Of a stretch of DNA of 64,000 bases, positions 52,774-63,440 are shown in pieces; position 1 is the first letter of the stretch; the number at the start of each line of letters is the position of its first letter. The position numbers and the translations under genes were made by a program. Origin of the DNA: Verrucomicrobiota bacterium (GTDB taxonomy: Bacteria; Verrucomicrobiota; Verrucomicrobiia; Opitutales; Opitutaceae); assembly GCA_016721945.1 (NCBI GenBank), contig JADKHC010000005.1:131732-195731 (forward strand). The letters run 5' to 3'. The notes beneath the pieces are model-generated. The model was not told where the DNA came from and made no database searches. It worked only from the letters and a program-made list of their open reading frames with translations.

Positions 52774-53955
52774 TCAGCTCTGGCTGAGGCGTTTTTTTGG
52801 CGCTTCGAAATAGTTCGTGTGCGCTTGCCGCAACATCTCCGGAAGTCGGTCGGCGAATGGAGTACGCTTCAAGCACTCGGTTAAATCGAGCTCACTGACC
52901 CGCGATGAGTTCTGCCCCGGAAACCAGTGGTCGGCCTGGCCGAGCAGGTTGTAGCGCATCTTCGCCCAGGGCACAAGATCCAAACCCTGTCCGTAGGTCC
53001 AAAGCCGTGCGATCTCGGACACATTGATTTCTCCCGGCACATCGACGTAGTTCGGCAGCCCTTCCGGCCAGCGGGCGCACCACTCGGCGCCCAAGACTTC
53101 GACCATGCGCGCACGCAGTTTCGTCTCGATCGGGGCGACCAGCTCCGCGGCTTTGGCGATCTGCGGGACGATGGCAACATGTTCGTCAAAGTCCGACGGT
53201 TTCGACACGCCTAGGCTGAGGGTGTGAATCTCCGGCCGCGAGAAGCAGAAAAGATCGTTGAACTGCATCGGCGTAAACGGCTCGGTCAGCCCGGCCATCA
53301 ACGGCGGGCGATCCTGGAGTTTTCCGCCCTTGTCGTTCGGGCTGATGATAAACACGCCCATGTCGTGCCGACGCGCAGCGGCGATCGCCGCCCAGTTCAA
53401 TTCGTTCACGAAATACCAGTGCAGGTTCACGTAGTCGAACTCGCCCGTCTCCACCGCAGAAAGAATGATATCGGCCGTCGCATGCGTGGAAAAGCCGATG
53501 AAGCGCACCCGGCCTTCGCGCTGGAGTTTGCGCGCTTCGGCGAGACAACCGCCAGGCCTAATCGTCCAGTCGAGAAGTTGCTGCGTATTGATACCGTGAA
53601 ACGACAACAACTCGACATGCTCTAAACCAAGATAGGCCATCGACGTCTCGAACGTGGCCCGGAACTCCGCCGGATCGGCCGTGGGTGCGACTTTCGTCTG
53701 CACCATCATTTTATCACGCGGCAAGCGCGGCAGGATGCGCCCAAGCTGCATCTCAGAGGTGCCATAGCCGCGGGCGGTTTCGATATGGTTGATGCCGAGC
53801 GCAAGCGCACGCTCGATGCACGCTTCGAGGTTGGCCTGACCATCGGCAGGAATCTCGCCAGGAGGTACGTCCTGCCACTTGTGCTGGTAGCGCATGCCGC
53901 CGCAGGTAAACACAGGCATCTGCAACTCGGTGCGGCCAAAACGTCGGTAAATCAT
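52774..53955 (-). CDS. Aldo/keto reductase family oxidoreductase
   Basis: 393 residues. The (beta/alpha)8 catalytic residues of the aldo/keto reductase fold are in place: Asn/Asp-equivalent GINHIETARGYG with the catalytic Tyr, and Lys in MMVQTKVAPTA; VELLSFHGINTQ carries the His. FIGFSTHATADIILSAV and YVNLHWYFVNELNW complete the barrel. The C-terminal ~80 residues (LWTYGQGLDLVPWAKMRYNL) form an extension typical of a bacterial AKR subgroup. The substrate is unknown. It is convergent with the VPDSG gene. Confidence 0.85.
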   Translation of the reverse strand: MIYRRFGRTELQMPVFTCGGMRYQHKWQDVPPGEIPADGQANLEACIERALALGINHIETARGYGTSEMQLGRILPRLPRDKMMVQTKVAPTADPAEFRATFETSMAYLGLEHVELLSFHGINTQQLLDWTIRPGGCLAEARKLQREGRVRFIGFSTHATADIILSAVETGEFDYVNLHWYFVNELNWAAIAAARRHDMGVFIISPNDKGGKLQDRPPLMAGLTEPFTPMQFNDLFCFSRPEIHTLSLGVSKPSDFDEHVAIVPQIAKAAELVAPIETKLRARMVEVLGAEWCARWPEGLPNYVDVPGEINVSEIARLWTYGQGLDLVPWAKMRYNLLGQADHWFPGQNSSRVSELDLTECLKRTPFADRLPEMLRQAHTNYFEAPKKRLSQS

Positions 53956-54193
53956 TGCGTCATTTCAGCCATAGCCGCCCGCCCAAAGCAAGGCGAAGCC
54001 AGCTCCAGCCACCGCTTATTCCGTCCAAATATAGACCGAAAACCCGCAACTCATTTCTTGGCCCTAGCCGTTGGGTTTGTCATTTAATAGATGACATAAC
54101 TATCTGGCTGAACCAAGAACGCTTTCCCCAAGAAAACAGTCAGCAATGCCGTCGTGGGGTTATAGTCAACAAGTCAGCCGCAGCCGCGCTCGC

Positions 54194-54347
54194 TTAGCCG
54201 TAACGATGCAGTAGAAGCACAATCTCCAGCGAGGAACGATGCGCAGAAGGTGGAGCCCGATGTCCCCATCGGGCTTGATCGAAGCCGCTCCCAAACCAGC
54301 CCGTTAGGGACAACGGGCTCCACCCTCAACTGCATCGTTACGGCTAA
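54194..54347. repeat. MITE-like element with 19-bp perfect terminal inverted repeats and nested hairpins, copy 1
   Basis: The termini TTAGCCGTAACGATGCAGT (54194-54212) and its perfect complement (54329-54347) enclose a unit with two hairpins: AGCCCGAT-GTCCCC-ATCGGGCT (54254-54275) and AGCCCGTT-AGGGAC-AACGGGCT (54298-54319). The loops are complementary (GTCCC with GGGAC). It lies in the 408-bp interval between the reductase and the histidine kinase; nothing else is seen there. Confidence 0.8.
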
Positions 54348-54363
54348 AGGGCGCTGGGCTCGC

Positions 54364-56400
<2,037 letters not shown>

Positions 56401-57042
56401 AAACCCTCCTTAGGTTTCGCCGAACGGGCACCAAGCAAGCGGCACAGGCAGCCGAAATTGCCCTGCACCATCGCCAACAACCTGAACACCCCTACACACG
56501 GAAGTACCTGTGACCCAACGGCCAGACCGCCAAAAACTTTTCGCTCGGCAATCTCACGCAAACTCCTCCAGGCGCGTCATGAAGCTGCTATTAAATAACT
56601 TATAGCAGTTTAACGCCAGGTCACGAAACAAGCGGCTTGGGCAGGGTAATGTGGACATGTAGAACCACCTGATGCATCGACCTAATAAACGGTTTTTTGA
56701 GCAGAAATAACGGCTGATTAACGGTTCCAGCGCTCTCAACGAGGCCGTTTGACCAAGCCCGAGACGGTAAAAATGCAGAGGGTGGAGCCCGTTGTCCCTA
56801 ACGGGCTGGTTTGGGAGCGGCGCCCATCAAGCCCGATTGGGACATCGTGCTCCACCTATTGCAAACCGCTCTACGCTGGAGGTTATGCTGCCGATGGCAT
56901 CTTAACGTCTGAGGCCGCCATTTGAATCAGAATGGCTCCGATCCTTGCAGATGCGTCGAGAAATACGGTGGTTTCCGATGGTAGCAGCGGACTTCGAGCG
57001 TGTAGTATTCCCCTCGCCCCCTTCCCTTTCCGTCTTACGACT
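56401..57042. other. Intergenic region before the beta-helix gene
   Basis: Apart from repeat copy 2 (56781-56856) I see no gene. A 61-codon minus-strand frame at 56554-56739 has no recognisable domain. Confidence 0.4.
56781..56856. repeat. Nested-hairpin repeat, copy 2 (inverted)
   Basis: It matches the 54249-54325 core in the opposite orientation: GGTGGAGCCCGTTGTCCC ... CGGGCTGGTTTGGGAGCGGC. The second hairpin is degenerate (AGCCCGATTGGGACATCGTGCT). Its terminal repeats are poorly kept. Confidence 0.75.
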
Positions 57043-59976
57043 ATGCGCCTGCGCTTTCTTATTCTTGCCCTTGGGATTTTTGCTGCGGGCTTACGCGCAG
57101 CCACTCAAGCCGTTGCACCCGTTCCCGCGATCGACTTCTCCCAAGCCGGCTATGGCAGCGGCGACACGCCGATCCCGAGCGTGCCAGCTGTGGTCGTCAT
57201 CCAACCCTCCGGCAAAGACGACACCGAGACCGTCCAAGCCGCCATCGACAAAGCAGCCTGCCTTCCGCCCGACGCTTCAGGGTTTCGCGGCGCCGTCGTG
57301 TTGCAGTCGGGTAACTATCGTGTCGGCGGCCAGCTCCAGATACGCGCGTCCGGCATCGTCCTGCGCGGCGAGAACGCCACCATCGTCGCCACCGGACAAT
57401 CGCGCCGGTCGCTTATCCTCGTGCATGGCACCGGAAACGATCGCAAACTCGGTCCCGCGTTAGCAGTCGCAAACGACACCTCCGCAGGCACCAACCAACT
57501 CACCCTCACCAACGTCGACGGCCTAGCTATCGGCACCCGCGTCGTCATCCACCGCCCAAGCACCAAAGAATGGATACACGCCCTCGGGATGGATCAGTTC
57601 ACCGGGAGCTTTGCCGACATCCGCCTCAACTGGCTGCCCCGTTCGCGCGATCTCGAATGGGATCGCACCGTCACCGCCCTCGATGTTGCCACGCACACCA
57701 TCACCCTCGACACGCCCATCACCACCGCCCTCGACGCCAGATATGGCGGCGCCACCGTTCACGTTCTCAGCTGGCCTGGTCGGTTGCACGATGTCGGCCT
57801 CGAAAACCTGACTCTCCGCAGCGAGTTCGATCCCGCCAATCCACAAGACGAAGAACACGCCTGGCTCGGTATCCAGATTGAAAATACTGAGAACGCCTGG
57901 GTGCGCGATGTCACCGCACAAAACTTCGTCAGCGCTGCGGTCTGGCTCGGCGCCAGCACCAAAGCCATCACCGTGCAGGATTGCCGCAGCGAAATGCACG
58001 TGGGTGCAGACGCTGGTTGGCGACGCTTCGGTTTCTATGCCGGTGGACAACTCATCCTCGTGCAACGCTGCACCGCGAACGCCGCGCGCCAGCCGTTTCT
58101 CGCCGGACTCTGCGCCGCCGGGCCCAACGTTTTTCTCGATTGCACCGCCGACCGCGCCACCGGAGACAGCGGCTCGATCGAGAGCTGGGCTTCGGGCATC
58201 CTTTTCGACCACGTGAAGATCGAAGGCGGCGACCTTGTGCTCGGCAACCTCGGCGCTCGCTGGCAAGCCGCCGGCTGGAACGCAGCCAACAGCATCGCTT
58301 GGAATTGCACTGTAAGGAACATCGTCGTGGAAAATCCGCCGGGTGCCATCAACCTAAACTTTTCTGATCCCGCCAAACCGTCGCTTTACCGCGCGCAGCT
58401 CACCGCCCGCCTCGGAAAAGAATCCGATCCCAAAAACCGGAATACGAAAAGTTACAATGCGCCCATTTCCGAAACCCGACCTCCGATTTCTAACCTCCGA
58501 CCCCTAACCTCAAATTCGGCCACGCTGTCCATCACCGACGGCCGCTTCACTTTTGGCGGTAAAACACTGTTCGGTAACGCCACCAGCAACGCCTGGTGGA
58601 AAGGCCAGACTATCCCCGCTCGCGCCGCCGAACTTGGCTGGAGCGTGACCCGCTGGGTGCCGGGCCGCATCGGGCCCGGACTAACCGAGGATCTGGCTGA
58701 ACTCGCCGCCCGCCTCGCCGCCAGCGGCAACAGCCTCGTGCAAGTTTGGCCTGGTCTTTGGTACGACCGCCGCCGCGACGACCATCTCACGATCACGCGA
58801 GAAAATGCCGAGACCTGGGCACCGTTCTACGAAAGCCCTTGGGCCCGCAGCGGACAGGGCAGCGCCGCCGACGGTCTCAGTAAATACGATCTCACGAAAT
58901 TCAATCCCTGGTACTGGAGCCGCCTGCGCGATTTCGCCACCGAGTGCGCCCGCCACGACATGGTGCTCTACCACCATTTCTATAACCACCACAACCTCGT
59001 CGAAGCCGCCGCCCACTGGGCTGAGTTTCCGTGGCGTCCGGCCAACTGCCTCCAGGAAACCGGCTTCACCGAACCACCGCCCTTCACCAACAACGGCACC
59101 CGAATCGGCGTCGTCAACGAGTTCTACGACATCAATCATCCCGTGCGCCGCGAGATGCACCGCTTGTTCATCTGGCACGGGCTCGATGTCTTCGCCGACC
59201 AGCCCAACGTCGTCCACACGCTCGCGTTTCAGTTCGCTGGCCCGCTCTCATTCCAAGAATTCTTCCTCGATACTGTCGCCGAATGGCAAACCGCCCGCGG
59301 CAAACGCGTCCACATCGCACTCAACACCAGCAAGGCCGTCACCGACGCAATCCTCGCCGATCCGGTGCGCTCACAGCTCGTCGACGTGATCGACCAGCGT
59401 TACTGGCAGTATCTGGCGAATGGTTCGATTTTTGCCCCCGACAGCGGCGGCGTGCGCGCGTTTCGCGAAGACCGCGTTGCCGCCTTTGGCAAGGATGCCA
59501 TTCCGCCCGGCACGCCTGAGCTCGTGTACAAACAAGTGCGCGAATACCGGGACCGCTTCCCAACCAGAGCCATCATCGCCGGACATGCCGGCCAGGGTCC
59601 GATCCCAATTCTGATGGCAGGCGGCGCACTCCCACTCTTGGCCGATTACTCCTCTGCGCAACCGCTCAAAGCCGATCGCGACGACCGCGCGCTCATCCAA
59701 TTTATTCGCGAACGCCTTGGCCCCAGACTGTCAGAACTAAAACCGTCCGCCACCGGCAACGACACGTGGCTTCTCGCCGACACCACACGCAATCACTGCC
59801 TCTATTATTCACCCAGCGGAAAACAACTAACCCTCGTTCAAGCAACCAACGTCAGTAGCTATACCGGCATCTGGTTCGACCCGAAAAACGGAACCATGCA
59901 AGACGCCCAACTAACCACAGAATTGTCCATCCCTAAGCCGACCAATGGCGCTTGGTTTTTGCTAATTCAGAGGTAA
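57043..59976 (+). CDS. Secreted beta-helix (pectate-lyase-fold) protein with C-terminal DUF6298/glycosidase-like domain
   Basis: 977 residues from ATG 57043, where a signal peptide (FLILALGIFAAGLRA) begins; the frame is open from 56932. Residues about 70-440 show the coil spacing of a right-handed beta-helix (DDTETVQAAIDKAACLP, VVLQSGNYRVGGQL, NTENAWVRDVTAQNFVSAA), the fold of pectate lyases and polygalacturonases. From about 500 the protein has a barrel-like domain (LGWSVTRWVPGRIG, VVNEFYDINHPVRREMH, VIDQRYWQYLANG) similar to DUF6298. With kduI/kduD nearby a role in pectin or uronate breakdown is inferred; catalytic residues are not assigned. Confidence 0.65.
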   Translation: MRLRFLILALGIFAAGLRAATQAVAPVPAIDFSQAGYGSGDTPIPSVPAVVVIQPSGKDDTETVQAAIDKAACLPPDASGFRGAVVLQSGNYRVGGQLQIRASGIVLRGENATIVATGQSRRSLILVHGTGNDRKLGPALAVANDTSAGTNQLTLTNVDGLAIGTRVVIHRPSTKEWIHALGMDQFTGSFADIRLNWLPRSRDLEWDRTVTALDVATHTITLDTPITTALDARYGGATVHVLSWPGRLHDVGLENLTLRSEFDPANPQDEEHAWLGIQIENTENAWVRDVTAQNFVSAAVWLGASTKAITVQDCRSEMHVGADAGWRRFGFYAGGQLILVQRCTANAARQPFLAGLCAAGPNVFLDCTADRATGDSGSIESWASGILFDHVKIEGGDLVLGNLGARWQAAGWNAANSIAWNCTVRNIVVENPPGAINLNFSDPAKPSLYRAQLTARLGKESDPKNRNTKSYNAPISETRPPISNLRPLTSNSATLSITDGRFTFGGKTLFGNATSNAWWKGQTIPARAAELGWSVTRWVPGRIGPGLTEDLAELAARLAASGNSLVQVWPGLWYDRRRDDHLTITRENAETWAPFYESPWARSGQGSAADGLSKYDLTKFNPWYWSRLRDFATECARHDMVLYHHFYNHHNLVEAAAHWAEFPWRPANCLQETGFTEPPPFTNNGTRIGVVNEFYDINHPVRREMHRLFIWHGLDVFADQPNVVHTLAFQFAGPLSFQEFFLDTVAEWQTARGKRVHIALNTSKAVTDAILADPVRSQLVDVIDQRYWQYLANGSIFAPDSGGVRAFREDRVAAFGKDAIPPGTPELVYKQVREYRDRFPTRAIIAGHAGQGPIPILMAGGALPLLADYSSAQPLKADRDDRALIQFIRERLGPRLSELKPSATGNDTWLLADTTRNHCLYYSPSGKQLTLVQATNVSSYTGIWFDPKNGTMQDAQLTTELSIPKPTNGAWFLLIQR

Positions 59977-60085
59977 TACCAACAGACTGAGCTTCTACAC
60001 TTTGAACAGAAGATAACAAAGGGAACGAAGGCCTGTTGGTGTTCCCTGAACCTCTTCGTTACCTTCTCGTTTTCTTCTGTAAAAA
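59976..60085. repeat. Fold-back repeat, copy B
   Basis: It matches 28828-28935 over its whole length (ATACCAACAG ... TTTGAACAGAAGATAAC ... CTTCTGTAAAA). Its right end abuts the truncated copy 3 of the hairpin repeat, so one may have inserted into or beside the other. Confidence 0.8.
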
Positions 60086-60149
60086 GTCCCCCATCGGGCT
60101 TGATCGGAGTCGCTCTCCAACCAGCCCGTTAGGGACAACGGGCTCCACC
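60086..60149. repeat. Nested-hairpin repeat, copy 3 (left end truncated)
   Basis: It keeps the second half (AGCCCGTT-AGGGAC-AACGGGCT at about 60122-60143, then CTCCACCCTCAA and a right-end like TACATCGCTACGTCTTA). The first hairpin is cut; what remains starts GTCCCCCATCGGGCT. Confidence 0.75.
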
Positions 60150-60168
60150 CTCAATACATCGCTACGTC

Positions 60169-60936
60169 TTAGCGGGCGAGCCAGCCACCATCGACCGCTA
60201 CGGTGTAGCCATTGACGTAATCAGAGGCGGCAGAAGCGAGGAAGACCACGGCACCTTTGAGATCGTCGGGCGTGCCCCAACGGCCAGCCGGGATGCGCTC
60301 AAGGATCGCCTTGGCGCGATTCTGATCGGCGCGCAGTGGAGCGGTGTTATCGGTCGCCATGTAACCGGGCGCGATGGCGTTGCAATTGATACCTTTGCTT
60401 GCGAGTTCGTTCGCGATCAGGCGGGTGAGCCCGGTCATCGCACTCTTCGAAGCGGTGTAGGAAGGAACGCGGATGCCGCCCTGAAAAGATAGCATCGAAG
60501 CGATGTTGATGATCTTGCCCTTGGCACCGCGCGAAACGACGTCGTTGCAGAACGCCTGGCTTAGAAAGAAGACGGCATCGAGGTTAACGCCCATGACGTC
60601 ATCCCAGTCTTTTTCGGAAAACTTCAGGAAGTCTTCGCGACGGATGATGCCGGCGCAGTTGACGAGGATATCGAGGCTCGCGAAGTGCTTTCGCGCTTCA
60701 GCCATCACTCCAGGAATCGCAGCGCGATCGCCAAGATCAGCGACGATGGAGATGGCCTTGCGACCGAGCGCCTTGATTTGTTTAACCGTGTCATCGGCGG
60801 GTACGGTGCCGATTGCGACGATGTCGGCACCGGCTTCTGCAAGCGCGAGCGCCATACCCTGACCGAGCCCACGAGTCGCACCCGTGACGACGGCGACTTT
60901 ACCGTCGAGTTTAAACATATCGAGAACGGAGCTCAT
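60169..60936 (-). CDS. kduD: 2-dehydro-3-deoxy-D-gluconate 5-dehydrogenase (SDR)
   Basis: 255 residues, normal for short-chain dehydrogenases. The NAD site is VTGATRGLGQGMAL near residue 18, the Ser is in NIASMLSF and the catalytic Tyr-Lys in YTASKSAM near 160. FCNDVVSRGAKGKIINIAS and IAPGYMATDNTAPLRAD are characteristic of KduD, which reduces the product of KduI to 2-keto-3-deoxygluconate in pectin/uronate breakdown. It lies 36 bp after kduI, same strand, likely one operon. Confidence 0.9.
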   Translation of the reverse strand: MSSVLDMFKLDGKVAVVTGATRGLGQGMALALAEAGADIVAIGTVPADDTVKQIKALGRKAISIVADLGDRAAIPGVMAEARKHFASLDILVNCAGIIRREDFLKFSEKDWDDVMGVNLDAVFFLSQAFCNDVVSRGAKGKIINIASMLSFQGGIRVPSYTASKSAMTGLTRLIANELASKGINCNAIAPGYMATDNTAPLRADQNRAKAILERIPAGRWGTPDDLKGAVVFLASAASDYVNGYTVAVDGGWLAR

Positions 60937-60972
60937 GGGTGCGTCGTGGGTTTCTGGATACGCTGCGTCGCT

Positions 60973-61797
60973 TTAGAGCAACGTGGCGATCGGAGCCGGG
61001 TCCATATCAGCGAAAATCTGATTATCTCCGCCCATGGCCCAGACAAAGCGATAGTTGGCCGTGCCGACACCAGCGTGGATCGACCAAGAGGGCGAGAGAA
61101 CGGCCTCGCGGTCGCGCACGATGAGGTGGCGCGTGGCTTGCGGTTCGCCCATGAGGTGGACAACCATCTGATCGGCCACGTCAAAATAGAGATAGACTTC
61201 GGTTCGGCGGCTGTGAGTGTGCGGAGGCATCGTGTTCCAGACGCTGCCGGGTTCGAATTCCGTGAAGCCCAACACGAGCTGGCAGCTCTTGATGCCCTCG
61301 GGATAGATGTACTTGTTGATCCGACGACGGTTGACCTTGGTGACATCGCCGATCGGGTCGGTCTTGACGTCAGCCCGGCGCAAAACGGTGTTCGGGTATT
61401 TGGCGTGCGCGGGCGTGCTGACAAAGTAGAACGCCGCCTGGCCAGTCGGACCGTTCTCGAAGCTGATATCTTTTTCGCCAAGGCCGATATAAAGACAGTC
61501 GAGCGTGCCGAGTTCGTAGCGCGTACCAGCGACGATGACGAAACCGGGCGAGGAGAGATTGAGAATACCGATTTCGCGGCGCTCCAGAAAGAAACTGGTT
61601 CCCGTGGCCTTATAATTCGGCAGCACGATGGGAGCGCCAGAAGGCAGCACGCCACCGATGACCATACGGTCGAGATCAGTATAGTGTGCTGTGATCTGAC
61701 CGGATTGGAAAAGTCCGCCGACGAGAAAATTCTCGCGCAGCTGCTCGGTGCTAAGGGTGTTCGTTTCCTTGGGACTGGGTGAATAGTGGAATTTCAT
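60973..61797 (-). CDS. kduI: 5-dehydro-4-deoxy-D-glucuronate isomerase
   Basis: 274 residues from ATG 61797 (a GTG at 61800 is also in frame). KduI features are present: the cupin-like core with GTRYELGTLDCLYIGLGEKD and the metal site MPPHTHSRRTEVYLYF, then WSIHAGVGTANYRFVWAMGG. It isomerises 5-keto-4-deoxyuronate from unsaturated galacturonate or glucuronate; KduD performs the next step. It is the first gene of the kduI-kduD pair. Position beside DUF4861 and the beta-helix protein supports pectin catabolism. Confidence 0.93.
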   Translation of the reverse strand: MKFHYSPSPKETNTLSTEQLRENFLVGGLFQSGQITAHYTDLDRMVIGGVLPSGAPIVLPNYKATGTSFFLERREIGILNLSSPGFVIVAGTRYELGTLDCLYIGLGEKDISFENGPTGQAAFYFVSTPAHAKYPNTVLRRADVKTDPIGDVTKVNRRRINKYIYPEGIKSCQLVLGFTEFEPGSVWNTMPPHTHSRRTEVYLYFDVADQMVVHLMGEPQATRHLIVRDREAVLSPSWSIHAGVGTANYRFVWAMGGDNQIFADMDPAPIATLL

Positions 61798-61910
61798 CAC
61801 GTAATAAGGGTCTGCTTGTTAGTTTTAGAGTGGAGAGAGTGAGTGCAAGTCCGCACCTCGCTCATATTTTGGCTTTCACGGCACGGTTCGCGACAGCTAG
61901 AGGTTATATT

Positions 61911-63128
61911 TTATTGGGCTGAGCAGGTGACTTTAACGGGGGAATTCGTACGCGCAGCGCAAGCCGCGACGTAGGCGTTCCATTCATCTTTGGTTGAGAA
62001 CTCGCCGACCCGAGACCAACCGGCACCGACAAAATAACGCAGCGCCTGGCCAGTGGCGACCTTGGCGAGAACGAGGTTGTTGCGGCCATCCTCAGCGAAA
62101 CCTTGAAACGCTTCGCCGGGAATAATGACTGCGGTGCCGAGCGAGCCGTTGGTTTTTTGCACGATCCATTGAGTTAACGAACCAGCGGTCGGCGTCGGCG
62201 TGGTTTCGATCTGGGCATCCTGGCCTTTGTCAGCCGGCGTTTTATTGAGGCCGATGGCGACGACGGCCTCTTTCGCGCCGGAAATGGAAAACGTGCTCTC
62301 GATTTGATCGAGGTTGTGACCGGCATCGACGGTGAAACGTTTAACCTCGGAGACCATGATACCGTTGGCCATCCACGTATCGTAGGTGAGTTCAAAAATC
62401 GCGCGGACCGGTCCGTTGGCGAGAACCTTCCAGCTCTTGTAATTGCGGCCGACGTAAAGCTGATTGCCGAACCAAACACCAGAGCCACCGCAACCGCGCG
62501 AGGGGCCGACTTGATACATGTCCATTCCCTCGCCTTCGTCTTTGTGATAATGATCGTGGCCCTTGTTGTACCAGCGATCGACGATCGGGTAACTCACGCG
62601 CTTGCACCAGACATCGAGACCGCTGGTGACGAGCACTTCCTTGTTCACGCCGGGCTCGGTCGGAGCCGCGAGCGCGGGGCCATAAGTGCGGTGCGCAATC
62701 TTGTCGTTTTCCCAAGCGAAGTCGTCGAGACGCTCTGGCACGTAACGCGCAAAAGCCTTGGTCGGAAACGCCGGAGAGACGGCCTCTGTTTTTTCGACGG
62801 TGAACGTCGCGCTTTTTTCGCCCGCCGCGAAGTCGTGTTGGAAAATAAGTTCGCCGTAAGCGATGCCCTTGCCCTCGGGATCTTTCGCTTGCGGAGCGAC
62901 GTTGGTGACTTGGTATGCGAGGATTTTGCCTGCGGCGTCTTTGACTGCGATCCGTTGGAGCAACGCGCCGGGAAGAACTTTATTCACTTCACTCCACGGC
63001 ACCGTAATCGTTTCGGAAGGACGCGCGATCGCGAGTTCGTGTGTGACCGTGATGGAAAGTTTTTCCGCAGCGCCAAGCGAAGCCACCGCACAGAGGGCTG
63101 CGATAAAAAGCAGGGTCGTGGATTTCAT
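61911..63128 (-). CDS. Secreted DUF4861-family protein
   Basis: 405 residues from ATG 63128, with a signal peptide (TLLFIAALCAVASLGAA). The protein is beta-rich: WSEVNKVLPGALLQRIAV, FPTKAFARYVPERLDDFAW, YNKGHDHYHKDEGEGMDMY and GPSRGCGGSGVWFGNQLYV near 175-205 are typical of DUF4861. The family is found in polysaccharide-utilisation loci of Bacteroidota and Verrucomicrobiota beside unsaturated-uronate genes, and may be a lyase or hydrolase. The His-rich KGHDHYHKD loop is a candidate active or metal site. It is transcribed toward kduI. Confidence 0.72.
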   Translation of the reverse strand: MKSTTLLFIAALCAVASLGAAEKLSITVTHELAIARPSETITVPWSEVNKVLPGALLQRIAVKDAAGKILAYQVTNVAPQAKDPEGKGIAYGELIFQHDFAAGEKSATFTVEKTEAVSPAFPTKAFARYVPERLDDFAWENDKIAHRTYGPALAAPTEPGVNKEVLVTSGLDVWCKRVSYPIVDRWYNKGHDHYHKDEGEGMDMYQVGPSRGCGGSGVWFGNQLYVGRNYKSWKVLANGPVRAIFELTYDTWMANGIMVSEVKRFTVDAGHNLDQIESTFSISGAKEAVVAIGLNKTPADKGQDAQIETTPTPTAGSLTQWIVQKTNGSLGTAVIIPGEAFQGFAEDGRNNLVLAKVATGQALRYFVGAGWSRVGEFSTKDEWNAYVAACAARTNSPVKVTCSAQ

Positions 63129-63440
63129 GGGTAAAAGGATAGCCGCGGGTCTGCTCGGGCGCGATCTTACACGGGCAAGAGCGGGAAATTTCCACAATTA
63201 GGGATACGTGTCCGCGTGGCAAGGGAGATTTCGCGTCCCTGCCCTTTCCTTGCCCGCAAGTGATCGGTTTATTTTCGCACCGACGAAGCTACCACGCGTT
63301 TGCTTTTCCGCATATTCCTACCAAGTCGGGCTTGCTTCCGCTGCACCGCGCGCTTCACGTTGCGAGGTCGCTCGTTCGTCACGCTCGACAACCGGTAGGG
63401 CTCGTTCGCTTTACCACCCATTTCACCATAACTCATTACC
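63129..63440. other. Divergent region upstream of recA
   Basis: 312 bp between the DUF4861 gene and recA. I looked for a LexA box (CTG-N10-CAG, GAAC-N4-GTTC) and found none. No clear promoter motif can be named. Confidence 0.4.

Noticed and set aside
63129..63440. LexA-type SOS box upstream of recA
   Set aside because: I found no CTG-N10-CAG, GAAC-N4-GTTC or comparable palindrome close to the start.
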